Below, piece after piece: positions 54,246-62,933 of a DNA stretch of 64,000 nucleotides. Source of the stretch: Gordonia sp. 'Campus' (lineage in GTDB: Bacteria; Actinomycetota; Actinomycetes; Mycobacteriales; Mycobacteriaceae); NCBI RefSeq assembly GCF_022206305.1, contig NZ_JAKOIW010000020.1, positions 30,527 to 94,526 of the forward strand, written 5' to 3'. Position numbers and translations under genes: made by a program. The first letter of the stretch is position 1, and every line of letters begins with the position of its first letter. A model generated the notes under the pieces. It was not told the origin of the DNA. It saw only the letters and a list, made by a program, of their open reading frames with translations, and did no database searches.

Positions 54246-55340
54246 TCAGCCCCGGCCGGTGATCTGCTCGGCCACGGCCCGCAGCGCGGTCACGTCGGCC
54301 ACCTCGAAGGGCAGCGCGGGCACCCCGACGATCGGCACGCGCGGATGTGAGGCCGTGAACCGCTGCAGCAGGTGGAGTTCACGCTTCCCGGTGGCGGCCC
54401 GGTCGGCGTGGATCTGCAGGACGCCCCGGGTGAGGTCGTCGGTGACCGACTCCAGTGCCACCAGAGCCGACTCCTCCGGGATCGACGTCAGGTTCGGATG
54501 GGTCCGGTTGAGGATGAGCCCCGCGAGCGGCATCGATTCCTCCGACAACCGGTCGACGAAGAACGCCGCCTCGCGCAGCGCGTCCGCCTCGGCGGCCGCG
54601 ACCACCGCGAACTGGGTCCCGGGCTGCTTGAGCAGCGCGTAGGTCTTCGCCGCGCGGTCCTGGAAGCCGCCGAACATCGAATCCAGGGACTGCACGAATG
54701 TCGCCACGTCGCGCAGCATCTCCCCACCGATGATGGTCGAGACCCCGCGCATCGCCAGGCTCATCGCGCCGGTGACCATCCGGCCCACCCCACGGCCGCC
54801 GCCGACGAGCACCTTCATCAGACGACCGGACAGGAACGATCCGAGTCGTTGTGGCGCGTCGAGGAAGTCGAGCGCGTTCCGTGACGGCGGGGTGTCGACG
54901 ACGATGAGGTCCCAGTGGTCCTGCTCGAGGAGTTTGCCGAGCTTCTCCATCGCCATGTACTCCTGTGTGCCGGAGAACGACGACGCGACGGTTTGGTAGA
55001 AGGCGTTCTGCATGATCGCCTCGGCCCGATCCGGGGTCGAGTACTCGAGCACCATCTCGTCGAACGTGCGCCGCATGTCGAGCATCATGGCGTCGAGCGT
55101 GCCGGCGCCGTCGATCTTCACCGGCTGTGGATCGTTGGTCAGTTCCGACATGCCGAGCGACTGCGCGAGGCGTCGGGCCGGATCGATCGTCAGGACGGCA
55201 ACCGTCCGGCCCTGCTCCGCGGCGTACATGGCCATCGCGGCCGCAGTGGTCGTCTTGCCCACTCCGCCCGCGCCGCAACAGATCACGACGCGCGTCGCCG
55301 GATCGGTGAGGACCGAGCCCATCTTGAGGTCGAGTGGCAT
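54246..55340 (-). CDS. bagB: ArsA/Get3-like ATPase BagB (Rv3680-like)
   Basis: This 364-residue ATPase has the P-loop [18 protein letters not shown] (about 22-39). In this loop the signature Lys of the deviant Walker A is replaced by Ala. [15 protein letters not shown] is the Asp/switch region, and [16 protein letters not shown] precedes the loop. The family of Get3/ArsA-like pairs is known from Mtb Rv3679-Rv3680 (BagAB), which affect envelope and stress phenotypes. Its ATG overlaps the bagA stop by one base (TGATG), so the two act as a heteromer. Confidence 0.88.
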   Translation of the reverse strand: MPLDLKMGSVLTDPATRVVICCGAGGVGKTTTAAAMAMYAAEQGRTVAVLTIDPARRLAQSLGMSELTNDPQPVKIDGAGTLDAMMLDMRRTFDEMVLEYSTPDRAEAIMQNAFYQTVASSFSGTQEYMAMEKLGKLLEQDHWDLIVVDTPPSRNALDFLDAPQRLGSFLSGRLMKVLVGGGRGVGRMVTGAMSLAMRGVSTIIGGEMLRDVATFVQSLDSMFGGFQDRAAKTYALLKQPGTQFAVVAAAEADALREAAFFVDRLSEESMPLAGLILNRTHPNLTSIPEESALVALESVTDDLTRGVLQIHADRAATGKRELHLLQRFTASHPRVPIVGVPALPFEVADVTALRAVAEQITGRG

Positions 55341-56410
55341 CAGGCACCCGCTTTCTGGAGGAGGTTGGCCAGCTCGTAGATGGAGCCGAGGTCGACGCCG
55401 TCGCCGAGGGACGGCAGTTCGACCATCGGCAGTTCCACCTCGTCGAGCTGCGCCTTCGCGATCTGCTGCGCCTGCAGGCGGGTCGCGTGCTCGATGGTCT
55501 CGGTCAGCAGCCCGGCGAGGTCGCCGTCGGCGAGCTTGAGTCCGGCGGCGGTCAGCGCGTCCTCCACGCGACCGGCATCGATCTGGCCCTCGGCGATCTC
55601 GTCGATCACCTCGGCGGGCAGGTGCGGCGTGCTCACCCGGTTGATGATCAGGCTGCCGAGGTTGAGGTTCTTGCCGCGGAGTTCGGCGATGGCCTCGACG
55701 GTCTCCTGGATGGGCATCGCCTCGAGCAGCGTCACCAGGTGGATGATCGTCTCCTCGGAGTGCAGGAGTCGGACGACGCCCTCGCTCTGGTTACGGATCG
55801 GACCGGTCTTGGCGAGATCGGCCATCGCCTGGGTGACGTCGAGGAAGTTGCCGATGCGGCCGGTCGGCGGTGCGTCGACGACCACCGCGTCGTACACCCG
55901 GTTCCCCTGCTTGTCGGTGTGGATGATGCGTTCTTTGATCTTGCCGGTGAGCAGCACGTCACGCAGGCCGGGTGCGACGGTCGTGACGAAGTCGATGGCG
56001 CCGATGCGCTTCATCGCCCGGCCGGCGAAACCGAGGTTGTAGAACATGTCCAGGTACTCGAGCAACGCATGCTCGATGTCGATGGCCAGCGCGGACACCT
56101 CGCCCCCGCCCTCGGCGGTCGCGATGCGGGTGTCGGTCGGCGGGAGCGGCGGGATGTCGAAGACCTGCGCGATGCCCTGGCGGCCCTCCGTCTCGACCAG
56201 GAGGACCTTCTTGCCGTCCGCGGCCAGGGCGAGGGCCAGTGCTGCGGCGATGGTGGTCTTGCCGGTGCCGCCCTTGCCCGACACGAAGTGCAGGCGGGCG
56301 CGTGCGGCCGCGTCCGGCCACTCGTTCTCGCCGGCAGCGGAGGAATCGTCTGTCACGCCGGGATCGAGCGCCTCACCCACCCCGGATCGTGAGCCCTGTT
56401 CATTGGCCAC
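55340..56410 (-). CDS. bagA: ArsA/Get3-like ATPase BagA (Rv3679-like)
   Basis: This 356-residue ATPase has the full deviant Walker [19 protein letters not shown] (residues 45-62) with the signature Lys46. It also has the substrate-switch [14 protein letters not shown] and the [10 protein letters not shown] strand. It forms the upstream half of the bagA-bagB pair. Hydrophobic segments ([21 protein letters not shown]) may line a client-binding groove. GTG 56410 is six bases after TAAGGT on the minus strand. The divergent DUF4177 gene is also leaderless, with its start 44 bases away. Confidence 0.9.
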   Translation of the reverse strand: MANEQGSRSGVGEALDPGVTDDSSAAGENEWPDAAARARLHFVSGKGGTGKTTIAAALALALAADGKKVLLVETEGRQGIAQVFDIPPLPPTDTRIATAEGGGEVSALAIDIEHALLEYLDMFYNLGFAGRAMKRIGAIDFVTTVAPGLRDVLLTGKIKERIIHTDKQGNRVYDAVVVDAPPTGRIGNFLDVTQAMADLAKTGPIRNQSEGVVRLLHSEETIIHLVTLLEAMPIQETVEAIAELRGKNLNLGSLIINRVSTPHLPAEVIDEIAEGQIDAGRVEDALTAAGLKLADGDLAGLLTETIEHATRLQAQQIAKAQLDEVELPMVELPSLGDGVDLGSIYELANLLQKAGA

Positions 56411-56416
56411 CGCAAC

Positions 56417-56422
56417 ACCTTA
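56417..56422 (-). promoter_or_regulatory. -10 box for leaderless bagA
   Basis: TAAGGT on the minus strand is six bases before the GTG of bagA. Confidence 0.55.
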
Positions 56423-56441
56423 TCCATTGACCCTCGCCAGA

Positions 56442-56447
56442 TAGGGT
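56442..56447 (+). promoter_or_regulatory. -10 box for leaderless DUF4177 gene
   Basis: TAGGGT is six bases before the ATG of the DUF4177 gene. It lies only 19 bases from the divergent bagA -10 box. Confidence 0.55.
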
Positions 56448-56453
56448 GAGTCC

Positions 56454-56618
56454 ATGACTGAAGTGACCGCGTGGGAATACGTGACGGTGCCGCTGCTGAC
56501 CCATGCCACCAAACAGATCCTCGACCAGTGGGGCGCCGATGGTTGGGAGCTCGTCTCGGTGCTGCCCGGCCCCACCGGTGAGCAGCACGTCGCATACCTC
56601 AAGCGGCCGAAGGCCTGA
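56454..56618 (+). CDS. DUF4177 small protein (Rv3678A-like)
   Basis: This 54-residue protein reads MTEVTAWEYVTVPLLTHATK at its start and continues through QILDQWGADGWELVSVLP, ending in AYLKRPKA. The WEY / GWELVSV pattern is the DUF4177 fold (a small beta-alpha-beta domain). It is far below usual gene-finding cutoffs. The ATG follows a TAGGGT box by six bases. It precedes ridA by two bases, so the two are co-transcribed, as in Mtb (Rv3678A next to Rv3678c). Function unknown. Confidence 0.85.
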   Translation: MTEVTAWEYVTVPLLTHATKQILDQWGADGWELVSVLPGPTGEQHVAYLKRPKA

Positions 56619-56620
56619 TC

Positions 56621-57094
56621 ATGGCGACCACCTGGACCGATCGACTCGCCGAACTGGGCATCACGCTGCCCGGCGTGGTGCCCCCGGTGGCGAGCTACAC
56701 CCCTGCGGTACGGACCGGCGACCTCGTCTACACCTCGGGTCAGCTCCCGATGGTCGACGGCGAACTCACTGCGCGCGGGAAAGTGGCCGAGGGCGCCGAG
56801 GGCGTCGTCGAACCGGATGACGCCACCGCCGCGGCACGTGTGTGTGCGCTCAACGCACTGGCGGCGATCGACGCGCTCGTGGGGATCGACTCGATCGTGC
56901 GTGTGGTCAAGGTCGTCGGGTTCGTCGCCTCCGCACCCGGTTTCACCGGCCAGCCCGGCGTGATCAACGGTGCCTCCGACGTTCTCGGCGAGATCTTCGG
57001 CGACGCCGGGGTGCACGCCCGCTCTGCCGTCGGTGTCGCCGAACTGCCGCTCGGTGCGCCCGTCGAGGTGGAGCTGATCGTCGAAGTGGCCTGA
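56621..57094 (+). CDS. RidA/YjgF-family protein (Rv3678c-like)
   Basis: This 157-residue protein of the RidA superfamily (YjgF/YER057c/UK114 subgroup like TdcF) shows DLVYTSGQLPMVDG, ALNALAAIDALVGIDSIVRVVKVVGFV and the C-terminal EVELIVEVA. RidA proteins hydrolyse reactive enamines and imines from PLP enzymes. The typical substrate Arg is not placed as in archetypal RidA, so it may belong to another Rid subfamily. ATG 56621 comes two bases after the DUF4177 stop. The TauE-like gene follows after eight bases. Confidence 0.88.
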   Translation: MATTWTDRLAELGITLPGVVPPVASYTPAVRTGDLVYTSGQLPMVDGELTARGKVAEGAEGVVEPDDATAAARVCALNALAAIDALVGIDSIVRVVKVVGFVASAPGFTGQPGVINGASDVLGEIFGDAGVHARSAVGVAELPLGAPVEVELIVEVA

Positions 57095-57102
57095 CGTCCG
57101 CC

Positions 57103-57864
57103 TTGGACGTCGCACTTCTGATCGTCGCGGCCGCCGCTGCGGGGTGGGTCGACGCCGTGGTCGGCGGCGGGGGCCTGGTCCTGATCCCCGCGATGCTGAT
57201 CGCCCAACCGGGCCTACCCGTGGCGACCGCGCTGGGCACCAACAAGCTGGCCGCGGTCTTCGGCACCGCGTCGGCCGCCTGGCGCTACGTGCGACACGTG
57301 CGCATCGACCTGCGGCGGCTCATCCCGGTGTTCGCCGCGGCGCTCGTCTTCTCCGCACTCGGTGCGGCGGTGGCGATCTCGCTGCCCACCGAGATCTTCA
57401 CGCCGATCGTGCTGGTGATGCTCGTCGGCGTGGGACTGTTCGTCGCGCTCAACCCGGGCTTCGGCGGTGACGCATCGGCGGGACCGCGCTCGCGCGTGTC
57501 CACGATTGCCGGTCTCGTGGTGGCCGGCGTCGTCGTCGCCTTCTACGACGGGGTGATGGGGCCGGGGACCGGGACGTTCCTCATCATCAGCCTGACCGCT
57601 CTGGTCGGGACCAGCTTCCTCGAGAGCTCGGCGATGGCGAAGGTCATCAACACCGCGACCAACCTCGGTGCCCTCACGGTGTTCGGGCTCCAGGGAAATG
57701 TGTTGTGGCTGTTGGGGCTCGGCCTCGCCGTGGCCAACATCATCGGCGCCCAGATCGGCTCGCACATGGCGATCGGCCGGGGCAGTTCGTTCGTGCGCTG
57801 GGTGTTGCTCGGCGTCGTCGTCGTGATGGTCGGCAAGCTGGGGTACGACCTGCTCGTCGGGTGA
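57103..57864 (+). CDS. TSUP-family (TauE/SafE-like) membrane transporter
   Basis: This 253-residue protein has about eight membrane helices and the TauE/SafE pattern: AAGWVDAVVGGGGLVLIPAML with the duplicated GGGG loop, LGTNKLAAVFGTASAAWRY, and VVVAFYDGVMGPGTGTFLI with SAMAKVINTATNLGAL. The family exports sulfite or other organosulfonates. TTG 57103 was chosen as the only start close to the first helix, eight bases after the ridA stop. The rest of the quartet (MFS, NfeD-like, flotillin) is not seen between Rv3678c and Rv3677c in Mtb. Confidence 0.85.
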   Translation: MDVALLIVAAAAAGWVDAVVGGGGLVLIPAMLIAQPGLPVATALGTNKLAAVFGTASAAWRYVRHVRIDLRRLIPVFAAALVFSALGAAVAISLPTEIFTPIVLVMLVGVGLFVALNPGFGGDASAGPRSRVSTIAGLVVAGVVVAFYDGVMGPGTGTFLIISLTALVGTSFLESSAMAKVINTATNLGALTVFGLQGNVLWLLGLGLAVANIIGAQIGSHMAIGRGSSFVRWVLLGVVVVMVGKLGYDLLVG

Positions 57865-57922
57865 CCCGGCGCGGCGTCGACGAAAAATGCTGGCGCACCG
57901 GCGCCGGACCGTCGATGCTCGG

Positions 57923-59179
57923 ATGGTGAACACAGGCGAGATGCGGCCGGACCGGGCAAGCCTCCAGCGGCGCACCGTCGTGCTGCTGTGTGCGGGGCAG
58001 GTCCTCGGCGGGGTGTCGATGGGCGGCGCGCTCGCGCTCGGCGCCATCCTCGGCGAACAACTGTCGGGAACCGACTCGCTGGCCGGCGTGCCGACGACCG
58101 TGCTCACGCTCGGCGCCGCGGCGGCCGGTCTCCCGCTGGCGTCGCTCGCCGCGGGCCGCGGTCGCCGACCGGCGTTGACGACCGGAATGCTGATCGCCGC
58201 CGCCGGTGCACTCGTCGTCGCCTTCGCCGTCGACCGCGAGTGGTTCCCCCTGATGCTGGTGGGAATGGTCGGGGTGGGGTCGGGAACCGCGGTGAGCCTG
58301 CAGGCCCGCTTCGCCGCGACCGACCTGTCTTCGCCGCAGACACGGGGCCGCGACCTCTCGCTCGTCGTGTGGATGACGATGATCGGGGCGGTCGTCGGCC
58401 CCGCGCTGGTGCCGCTGGGTGCGACCGTCGCGGACTGGTTCTCGATGGCCGAACTCTCCGGCCCCTTCCTGCTCGGCGCCGTCGGCTGTGCCGCGGCGGC
58501 AGCGGTGCTGTTCACCGGACTCCGCCCCGACCCGCTCGTCGTGGCCACCGACGCCCAAAGTGCGACACACACGAGAGTTCCGCTGAAAGAGGGACTCTCG
58601 GCGATCCTGCGGTCGCCGTCGGCGCGCGCGGCAACGGCCGCGGTGGTCTCCGCGCACGCGGTGATGGTCGGGGTCATGGCGCTGACTCCCGTCCACATGC
58701 ATCACGGCGGTGCGTCGGTGACGGTCGTCGGACTGTCGATCAGCGCCCACATCGCCGGGATGTACGCGCTCGCACCGGTGATGGGGCTCCTCGCCGACCG
58801 CGTGGGTAGGACGCCGATCATCCTCACCGGTCAGGCGACGCTCGTGGTCAGCTGTGTCACGGGTTTCGTGTTCGCGGGCACGCAGGCCGGACTGGTGGTG
58901 GCGCTCGTACTGCTGGGCATCGGATGGTCGGCGTCTACGGTGGCCGCGTCGACACTGCTCACCGACAGCGTCGACGTGGAGCATCGCGCTCCCGCGCAGG
59001 GTGTGTCCGACACCGCGATGAGCCTCGCCGGGGCGGCTGCGGGGGCTCTCGCCGGGGTCGTGGTCGGCGCCTTCGGATACAGCGTCCTCGTCCTCGGATC
59101 GGCGGTGATCGCTGTCGTCACGGCTGTGTACGTGGTGGCCGACGGCGCGCGGGACCGGCGTCGCACCGCGGTCGCATAG
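57923..59179 (+). CDS. MFS transporter (12-helix)
   Basis: This 418-residue MFS protein has about 12 helices. The N-terminal helix VVLLCAGQVLGGVSMGGALALGAIL is followed by a loop with ASLAAGRGRRPALTTG (motif A-like). The middle loop is Pro/Thr-rich. APVMGLLADRVGRTPIIL is the second-half copy of motif A. The substrate is unknown. ATG 57923 is preferred over the upstream ATG 57887, whose added 12 residues are Arg-rich and not hydrophobic; neither is certain. It follows the TauE-like gene by 58 bases. Confidence 0.82.
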   Translation: MVNTGEMRPDRASLQRRTVVLLCAGQVLGGVSMGGALALGAILGEQLSGTDSLAGVPTTVLTLGAAAAGLPLASLAAGRGRRPALTTGMLIAAAGALVVAFAVDREWFPLMLVGMVGVGSGTAVSLQARFAATDLSSPQTRGRDLSLVVWMTMIGAVVGPALVPLGATVADWFSMAELSGPFLLGAVGCAAAAAVLFTGLRPDPLVVATDAQSATHTRVPLKEGLSAILRSPSARAATAAVVSAHAVMVGVMALTPVHMHHGGASVTVVGLSISAHIAGMYALAPVMGLLADRVGRTPIILTGQATLVVSCVTGFVFAGTQAGLVVALVLLGIGWSASTVAASTLLTDSVDVEHRAPAQGVSDTAMSLAGAAAGALAGVVVGAFGYSVLVLGSAVIAVVTAVYVVADGARDRRRTAVA

Positions 59180-59220
59180 GGTTTCGGCCAGGGATCGCGA
59201 CACTCGCCGGGAGGCAGCAG

Positions 59221-59442
59221 ATGGCACCTTCGCAGCTCGTCGGGCGCACCGGGACCGTGACGATGTCGATTGCAGGCGACGACACGCTCGGGGAGGTCGA
59301 GGTGCGGTTCGCCGGCGGGACACAACGGTTCCTCGCGCGCGGCGTGGAACCGATCGAGGTCGACGCCGCGATCCTGGTGATCGCCGAGTCCCCCGGGCGG
59401 ATCGTCGACGTCGAGAAGTGGGTGCAGCCCCCGGGATGGTGA
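59221..59442 (+). CDS. NfeD-like soluble OB-fold domain protein (73 aa)
   Basis: A 73-residue protein: QLVGRTGTVTMSIAGDDTLG, EVRFAGGTQRFLARG, IEVDAAILVIAESPGRIVDVEK. The pattern fits the C-terminal OB-fold of NfeD, the usual partner of flotillin-like SPFH proteins. The membrane and protease parts of NfeD are missing, so it is a stripped version. ATG 59221 has GGGAGG about six bases before. It is 130 bases upstream of the flotillin gene on the same strand. Function would be assistance or anchoring of the SPFH protein. Confidence 0.7.
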   Translation: MAPSQLVGRTGTVTMSIAGDDTLGEVEVRFAGGTQRFLARGVEPIEVDAAILVIAESPGRIVDVEKWVQPPGW

Positions 59443-59572
59443 GGGCCGCCGGGGGCAGCATGTGAACAACCGATTCTCGTACGGCGTGCGATGGGGCAGT
59501 ATCGGCACTCGACACCCACCCGTTCGGGGCGACACCTCGCTGTCCCGAAGCGCGACGCCACAGGAGAACTGC

Positions 59573-60724
59573 ATGCTCGGCTACTACGTCCCGGAACCCG
59601 ATGAGGCCATGTTGATCTCGGGTGCGAAGTCAGATGCCGACAACGCGCCGTTCGTCGTGGTCGTCGGTCACGGGAAGTGGGTGATGCCGTTCTTCCGCAA
59701 GGTCCGGTTCCTGTCGATGGCGCTGCACGAGGCCACGATCCGCGAGGTCTGCGTGACCACCCAGGGCATCCAGCTGAACGTACGGGCCGTGATCGCCCAC
59801 AAGGTCGGCAACGACGTCATGTCGATCGTCAACGCCGGTCAGCGGTTCATCTCCGAGCAGGAGAACGAGATGAATCAGCTGACCGGACAGATCTTCTCGG
59901 GCCATCTGCGCTCGATCGTCGGGTCGATGACCGTCGAACAGATCATCCGCGAGCGTGACACGCTCGCTCGCCAGGTGCTCGACGCGTCCAAGCGTGAGAT
60001 GGGTTCGATCGGTCTGGTCGTCGACTCGTTCCAGATCCAGTCGATCGACGACATGGATTCCGGCTACATCAACGCGCTGGCCGCGCCCAACATCGCCAAG
60101 GTGCAGCGCGAGGCCGCCGTCGAACGTGCCCGCGCCGACCAGGAGTCGGCGAAAGCACAGCAGGAGTCGTTGCGGAATCAGGCGGACTACGAGCGGGAGA
60201 CCTCGATCAAGCGCGCCTCCATCAAGGCCGAGACCGACAAGGCCAATGCCGAAGCGGCCCAGGCGGGTCCGCTGGCCCAGGCGCGGGTCAACCAGGAGGT
60301 GATCCGCGAACAGTCGCTGCTCGCCCAGGCCCAGGCCGAACTCCGTGAGCAGGAACTGATCTCGGAGGTCGTCAAGCCTGCCGAGGCCGAGGCGCTCCGC
60401 CGTCGCATCATCGCCGAGGCGGAGGCCAAGGCCGTCGAGATCCAATCCGCGGCGGCGGCTCAGCACAACAGGATCGCGCTCGACCAGCAGCTCATCGAAG
60501 CGCTGCCGACTCTGGTCGGCGAGGTGGCCAAGGGGCTGAGCACCGCGAACCTGACCGTCTACAACGGTGCGGAAGGCGTCAACGAGATCATGACCGGCGT
60601 GATCACCCAGGGGGCGGCCCTGCTGCGCAGCCTGCAGGATCAGGTGACACCGACCGTCGTCGACGGTGCGGGGTCCACCCGGGTCGACGCGACGAGCAAC
60701 GGCGCCGCGGTCGCCGAGAACTGA
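59573..60724 (+). CDS. Flotillin-like SPFH-domain protein
   Basis: This 383-residue flotillin homologue has an N-terminal SPFH domain (FVVVVGHGKWVMPFFRKVRFLSMALH, VRAVIAHKVGNDVMSIVNAGQRF, LRSIVGSMTVEQIIRERD) and a long Ala/Glu coiled coil (from about 190 to 300) with a flotillin-type end. The N-terminal hydrophobic hairpin is short, so membrane binding is by the SPFH domain. It organises membrane microdomains or envelope stress responses. ATG 59573 has CAGGAGA a few bases upstream. The upstream gene encodes an NfeD-like domain, the canonical partner. Confidence 0.88.
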   Translation: MLGYYVPEPDEAMLISGAKSDADNAPFVVVVGHGKWVMPFFRKVRFLSMALHEATIREVCVTTQGIQLNVRAVIAHKVGNDVMSIVNAGQRFISEQENEMNQLTGQIFSGHLRSIVGSMTVEQIIRERDTLARQVLDASKREMGSIGLVVDSFQIQSIDDMDSGYINALAAPNIAKVQREAAVERARADQESAKAQQESLRNQADYERETSIKRASIKAETDKANAEAAQAGPLAQARVNQEVIREQSLLAQAQAELREQELISEVVKPAEAEALRRRIIAEAEAKAVEIQSAAAAQHNRIALDQQLIEALPTLVGEVAKGLSTANLTVYNGAEGVNEIMTGVITQGAALLRSLQDQVTPTVVDGAGSTRVDATSNGAAVAEN

Positions 60725-60800
60725 TCGGCGGCATCGGCACACCGGCCCGATCGGCGGGCATCGGGACGACTGGTGTCCGGAGTCGATAGTCTCGGAGACC

Positions 60801-61622
60801 ATGAGCTCACAGAACGAGGCGGCCCCCACCCACCCCGCATACGGGGTCCTGCGTGAGGTGACGCCCTTCGCATCGGTGCTGCTGTGCGACAACTCCGGGA
60901 TGATGGAACTCGACGGCACGAACACCTACGTCCTGCGGGCACCCGGCAGCGATGAGTGTGTGGTCGTCGATCCCGGTCCGCCGAAGTACAAGGCCCACGC
61001 CCGTCGGCTCGCCGAACTCCCGGGCGTCGCACTAGTACTCATCACGCACCGGCACTACGACCACACCGGTGGTATCTCACGGCTGCACAAGCGCACCGGG
61101 GCGCCGGTGCGCGCTCGTCTGGAGAAGCACTGCCGCAAGGCGGCGCCCCTGCGCGACCGTGAGGTCATCGAGGTGGCCGGACTGCGCATCACGGTGCTGG
61201 ACACGCCGGGGCACACCGGCGACTCGGTGAGCTTCGTCGTCGAATGCGACGGGCAGCGTGCCGTTCTCACCGGCGACACGATCCTGGGAAGTGGCACGAC
61301 CGTTCTCGATCCGTCCGACGGCGGTCTGCGCGACTACCTGAACTCGTTGAACCGGCTCATCGTCGAGGGCGAAGGAGCGCCGCTGCTGCCGGCGCACGGT
61401 CCCGACCACCCGGACCTGGGGCCTGTCGCCCGCTACTACAAGGCGCACCGCGAGGATCGCATCGACCAGATCGTCGCGGCACTCGACGACATGGGTGTCT
61501 CCGCGCGCGAGGCGAAACCGATGAAGGTGGTCCGCCGGGTCTACGCCGATGTCGACAAGAAGCTGTGGCCGGCCGCCCGACTGTCGGTGAAGGCGCAGCT
61601 GGAGTACTTGCGAGAGGCCTGA
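60801..61622 (+). CDS. Metallo-beta-lactamase-fold hydrolase (Rv3677c-like)
   Basis: This 273-residue MBL-fold protein has the zinc motif THRHYDHTGG (His83, His85, Asp87, His88), the later DTPGHTGDS and VLTGDTILG metal ligands, and LPAHGPDHPDLGPVARYYKAHREDR. It resembles LACTB2/ribonuclease Z-like hydrolases in the same place as Mtb Rv3677c, upstream of crp. Possible substrates are RNA or thioesters. ATG 60801 follows TAGTCT by eight bases. It is followed by a 17-bp hairpin. Confidence 0.85.
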   Translation: MSSQNEAAPTHPAYGVLREVTPFASVLLCDNSGMMELDGTNTYVLRAPGSDECVVVDPGPPKYKAHARRLAELPGVALVLITHRHYDHTGGISRLHKRTGAPVRARLEKHCRKAAPLRDREVIEVAGLRITVLDTPGHTGDSVSFVVECDGQRAVLTGDTILGSGTTVLDPSDGGLRDYLNSLNRLIVEGEGAPLLPAHGPDHPDLGPVARYYKAHREDRIDQIVAALDDMGVSAREAKPMKVVRRVYADVDKKLWPAARLSVKAQLEYLREA

Positions 61623-61633
61623 GGGTCATAGAT

Positions 61634-61671
61634 CGAAAGCCGCCCACTCCCGGAGGAGTGGGCGGCTTTCG
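61634..61671. terminator. Hairpin terminator after MBL-fold gene
   Basis: A perfect 17-bp stem (CGAAAGCCGCCCACTCC) with a CGGA loop, placed 12 bases after the stop. Confidence 0.85.
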
Positions 61672-61680
61672 CGTCTGTGT

Positions 61681-61800
61681 CCCCGCCCCCTGAGGAGCGA
61701 GCGTCTGTGTCACCGCCCCCTGAGGAGCGAGCGTCGGTACCGCCGCCCCCTGAGGAGCGAGCATCGGTACCACTGCCCCCTGAGGAGCGAGCGAAGCGAG
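61681..61800. repeat. 4 x 30-bp tandem repeat
   Basis: Four head-to-tail 30-bp units, each containing GCCCCCTGAGGAGCGAGC, lie between the convergent MBL-fold and crp genes. The last unit runs into GAAGCGAGCGTCTCGAAGG, a Gordonia/Rhodococcus-like extragenic element. Both strands have open frames here, but neither looks like a gene. Confidence 0.9.
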
Positions 61801-61812
61801 CGTCTCGAAGGG

Positions 61813-62487
61813 TCAGCGAGCGCGGCGTGCGAGTCGTTCGGAGTCGGCGATCAGCACGCTCTTGCCCTCGAGGCGCAGCCAGCCGCGCTGGGCGAAGTCG
61901 GCGAGCGCCTTGTTGACGGTCTCGCGCGAGGCGCCGACGAGCTGGGCGATCTCTTCCTGGGTCAGGTCGTGCGTCACGCGGAGCGCGCCGCCCTCCTGGG
62001 TGCCGAAGCGCTGCGCGAGCTGCAGCAACTGCTTGGCGACACGACCGGGCACGTCGGTGAAGATCAGGTCGGCGAGGTTGTTGTTGGTGCGACGCAGACG
62101 ACGCGCGAGCACGCGCAGCAGCTGCTCGGCGATCTCGGGGCGATCCTTGATCCACGCCTTCAGCGCGTCACGGTCCATCGAGACCGCCCGGACCTCGGTG
62201 ACGGTCGTCGCCGACGACGTCCGGGGGCCCGGGTCGAAGATCGACAGCTCGCCGAACATGTCCGACGGCCCCATGATCGTCAGCAGGTTCTCGCGGCCGT
62301 CGGGGGAGCGTCGACCGACCTTCACCTTGCCCGACATGATGATGTAGAGCCGGTCGCCGGGTTCGCCTTCGTGGAAGATCACGTGTCCGCGAGGGAAGTC
62401 GACGGGCTGAAGCTGCTTGGTCAGCGCCGCGACGGCGGAAGGCTCGACGCCCTGAAATATGCCCGCCCGCGCCAGTACTTCTTCCAC
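61813..62487 (-). CDS. crp: Crp/Fnr-family cAMP-responsive regulator (Crp/GlxR)
   Basis: This 224-residue regulator has an N-terminal cyclic-nucleotide domain with the phosphate-binding cassette [19 protein letters not shown] (about residues 78-96) and a C-terminal winged HTH ([30 protein letters not shown], about 175-204). Length and gene order match Mtb Crp (Rv3676) and corynebacterial GlxR. It is a global activator and repressor of carbon and envelope genes, binding TGTGA-type sites. GTG 62487 has AAAGG upstream. It follows the Rv3675-like gene on the same strand. Confidence 0.95.
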   Translation of the reverse strand: MEEVLARAGIFQGVEPSAVAALTKQLQPVDFPRGHVIFHEGEPGDRLYIIMSGKVKVGRRSPDGRENLLTIMGPSDMFGELSIFDPGPRTSSATTVTEVRAVSMDRDALKAWIKDRPEIAEQLLRVLARRLRRTNNNLADLIFTDVPGRVAKQLLQLAQRFGTQEGGALRVTHDLTQEEIAQLVGASRETVNKALADFAQRGWLRLEGKSVLIADSERLARRAR

Positions 62488-62672
62488 CTAGGGAACCTTT
62501 CTCGAATCTTTGCCACAGCCACGTCTGAAGATCGCGCGCCCTTGGACACGCTACCCCGCGCCCAAGCATAAGTGTTGAATGGGTCACTGAACGTGCATTG
62601 CGTGTGTGTCCGGCGAGCGAGATGTTAACGACGGGTTCGGTGCCTGGTGCGTCGGTGTGTCGTCGCCGCGGA

Positions 62673-62933
62673 TCAGCTGGCGCGCTTGGGCGATTCGGCG
62701 CGCTCGACGACGGGCTCGGACCTCGTCACCCGGCGGGTGCGGAGCTCGTCGAGAGCAGCGGGCATCCCCTCACGGGCGAGGGTGTCGACGTTCTGGGCGT
62801 CGGCGGCGTCGAGGAAGTCCTCGACGTCGTCGCGGGTGACCGAGGAGCGGTCGATCCGTGCCTGCACCTTGTCCATGCCCATTGCGAAGAGCATGAGTAC
62901 AGCCGGGAACAGCAGCGCCGCGAGACCATGCAT
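62673..62933 (-). CDS. Small membrane-associated protein (Rv3675-like)
   Basis: An 86-residue protein starts MHGLAALLFPAVLMLFAMGM, one membrane segment, followed by a hydrophilic part (VQARIDRSSVTRDDVEDFLDAADAQNVDTLAREG and a basic end). Its location between crp and nth with the same strand as crp corresponds to Mtb Rv3675, a putative membrane protein. The ATG at 62933 is the first before the hydrophobic segment. Function unknown. Confidence 0.7.
   Translation of the reverse strand: MHGLAALLFPAVLMLFAMGMDKVQARIDRSSVTRDDVEDFLDAADAQNVDTLAREGMPAALDELRTRRVTRSEPVVERAESPKRAS

Noticed and set aside
61681..61800. CRISPR array at the tandem repeat
   Set aside because: Units are contiguous 30-bp repeats without unique spacers, and no cas genes are present.
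61677..61916. Open frame with PPPEERAS repeats over the tandem repeat
   Set aside because: The repeats are extragenic in type, the frame runs antisense into crp, and there is no start signal.
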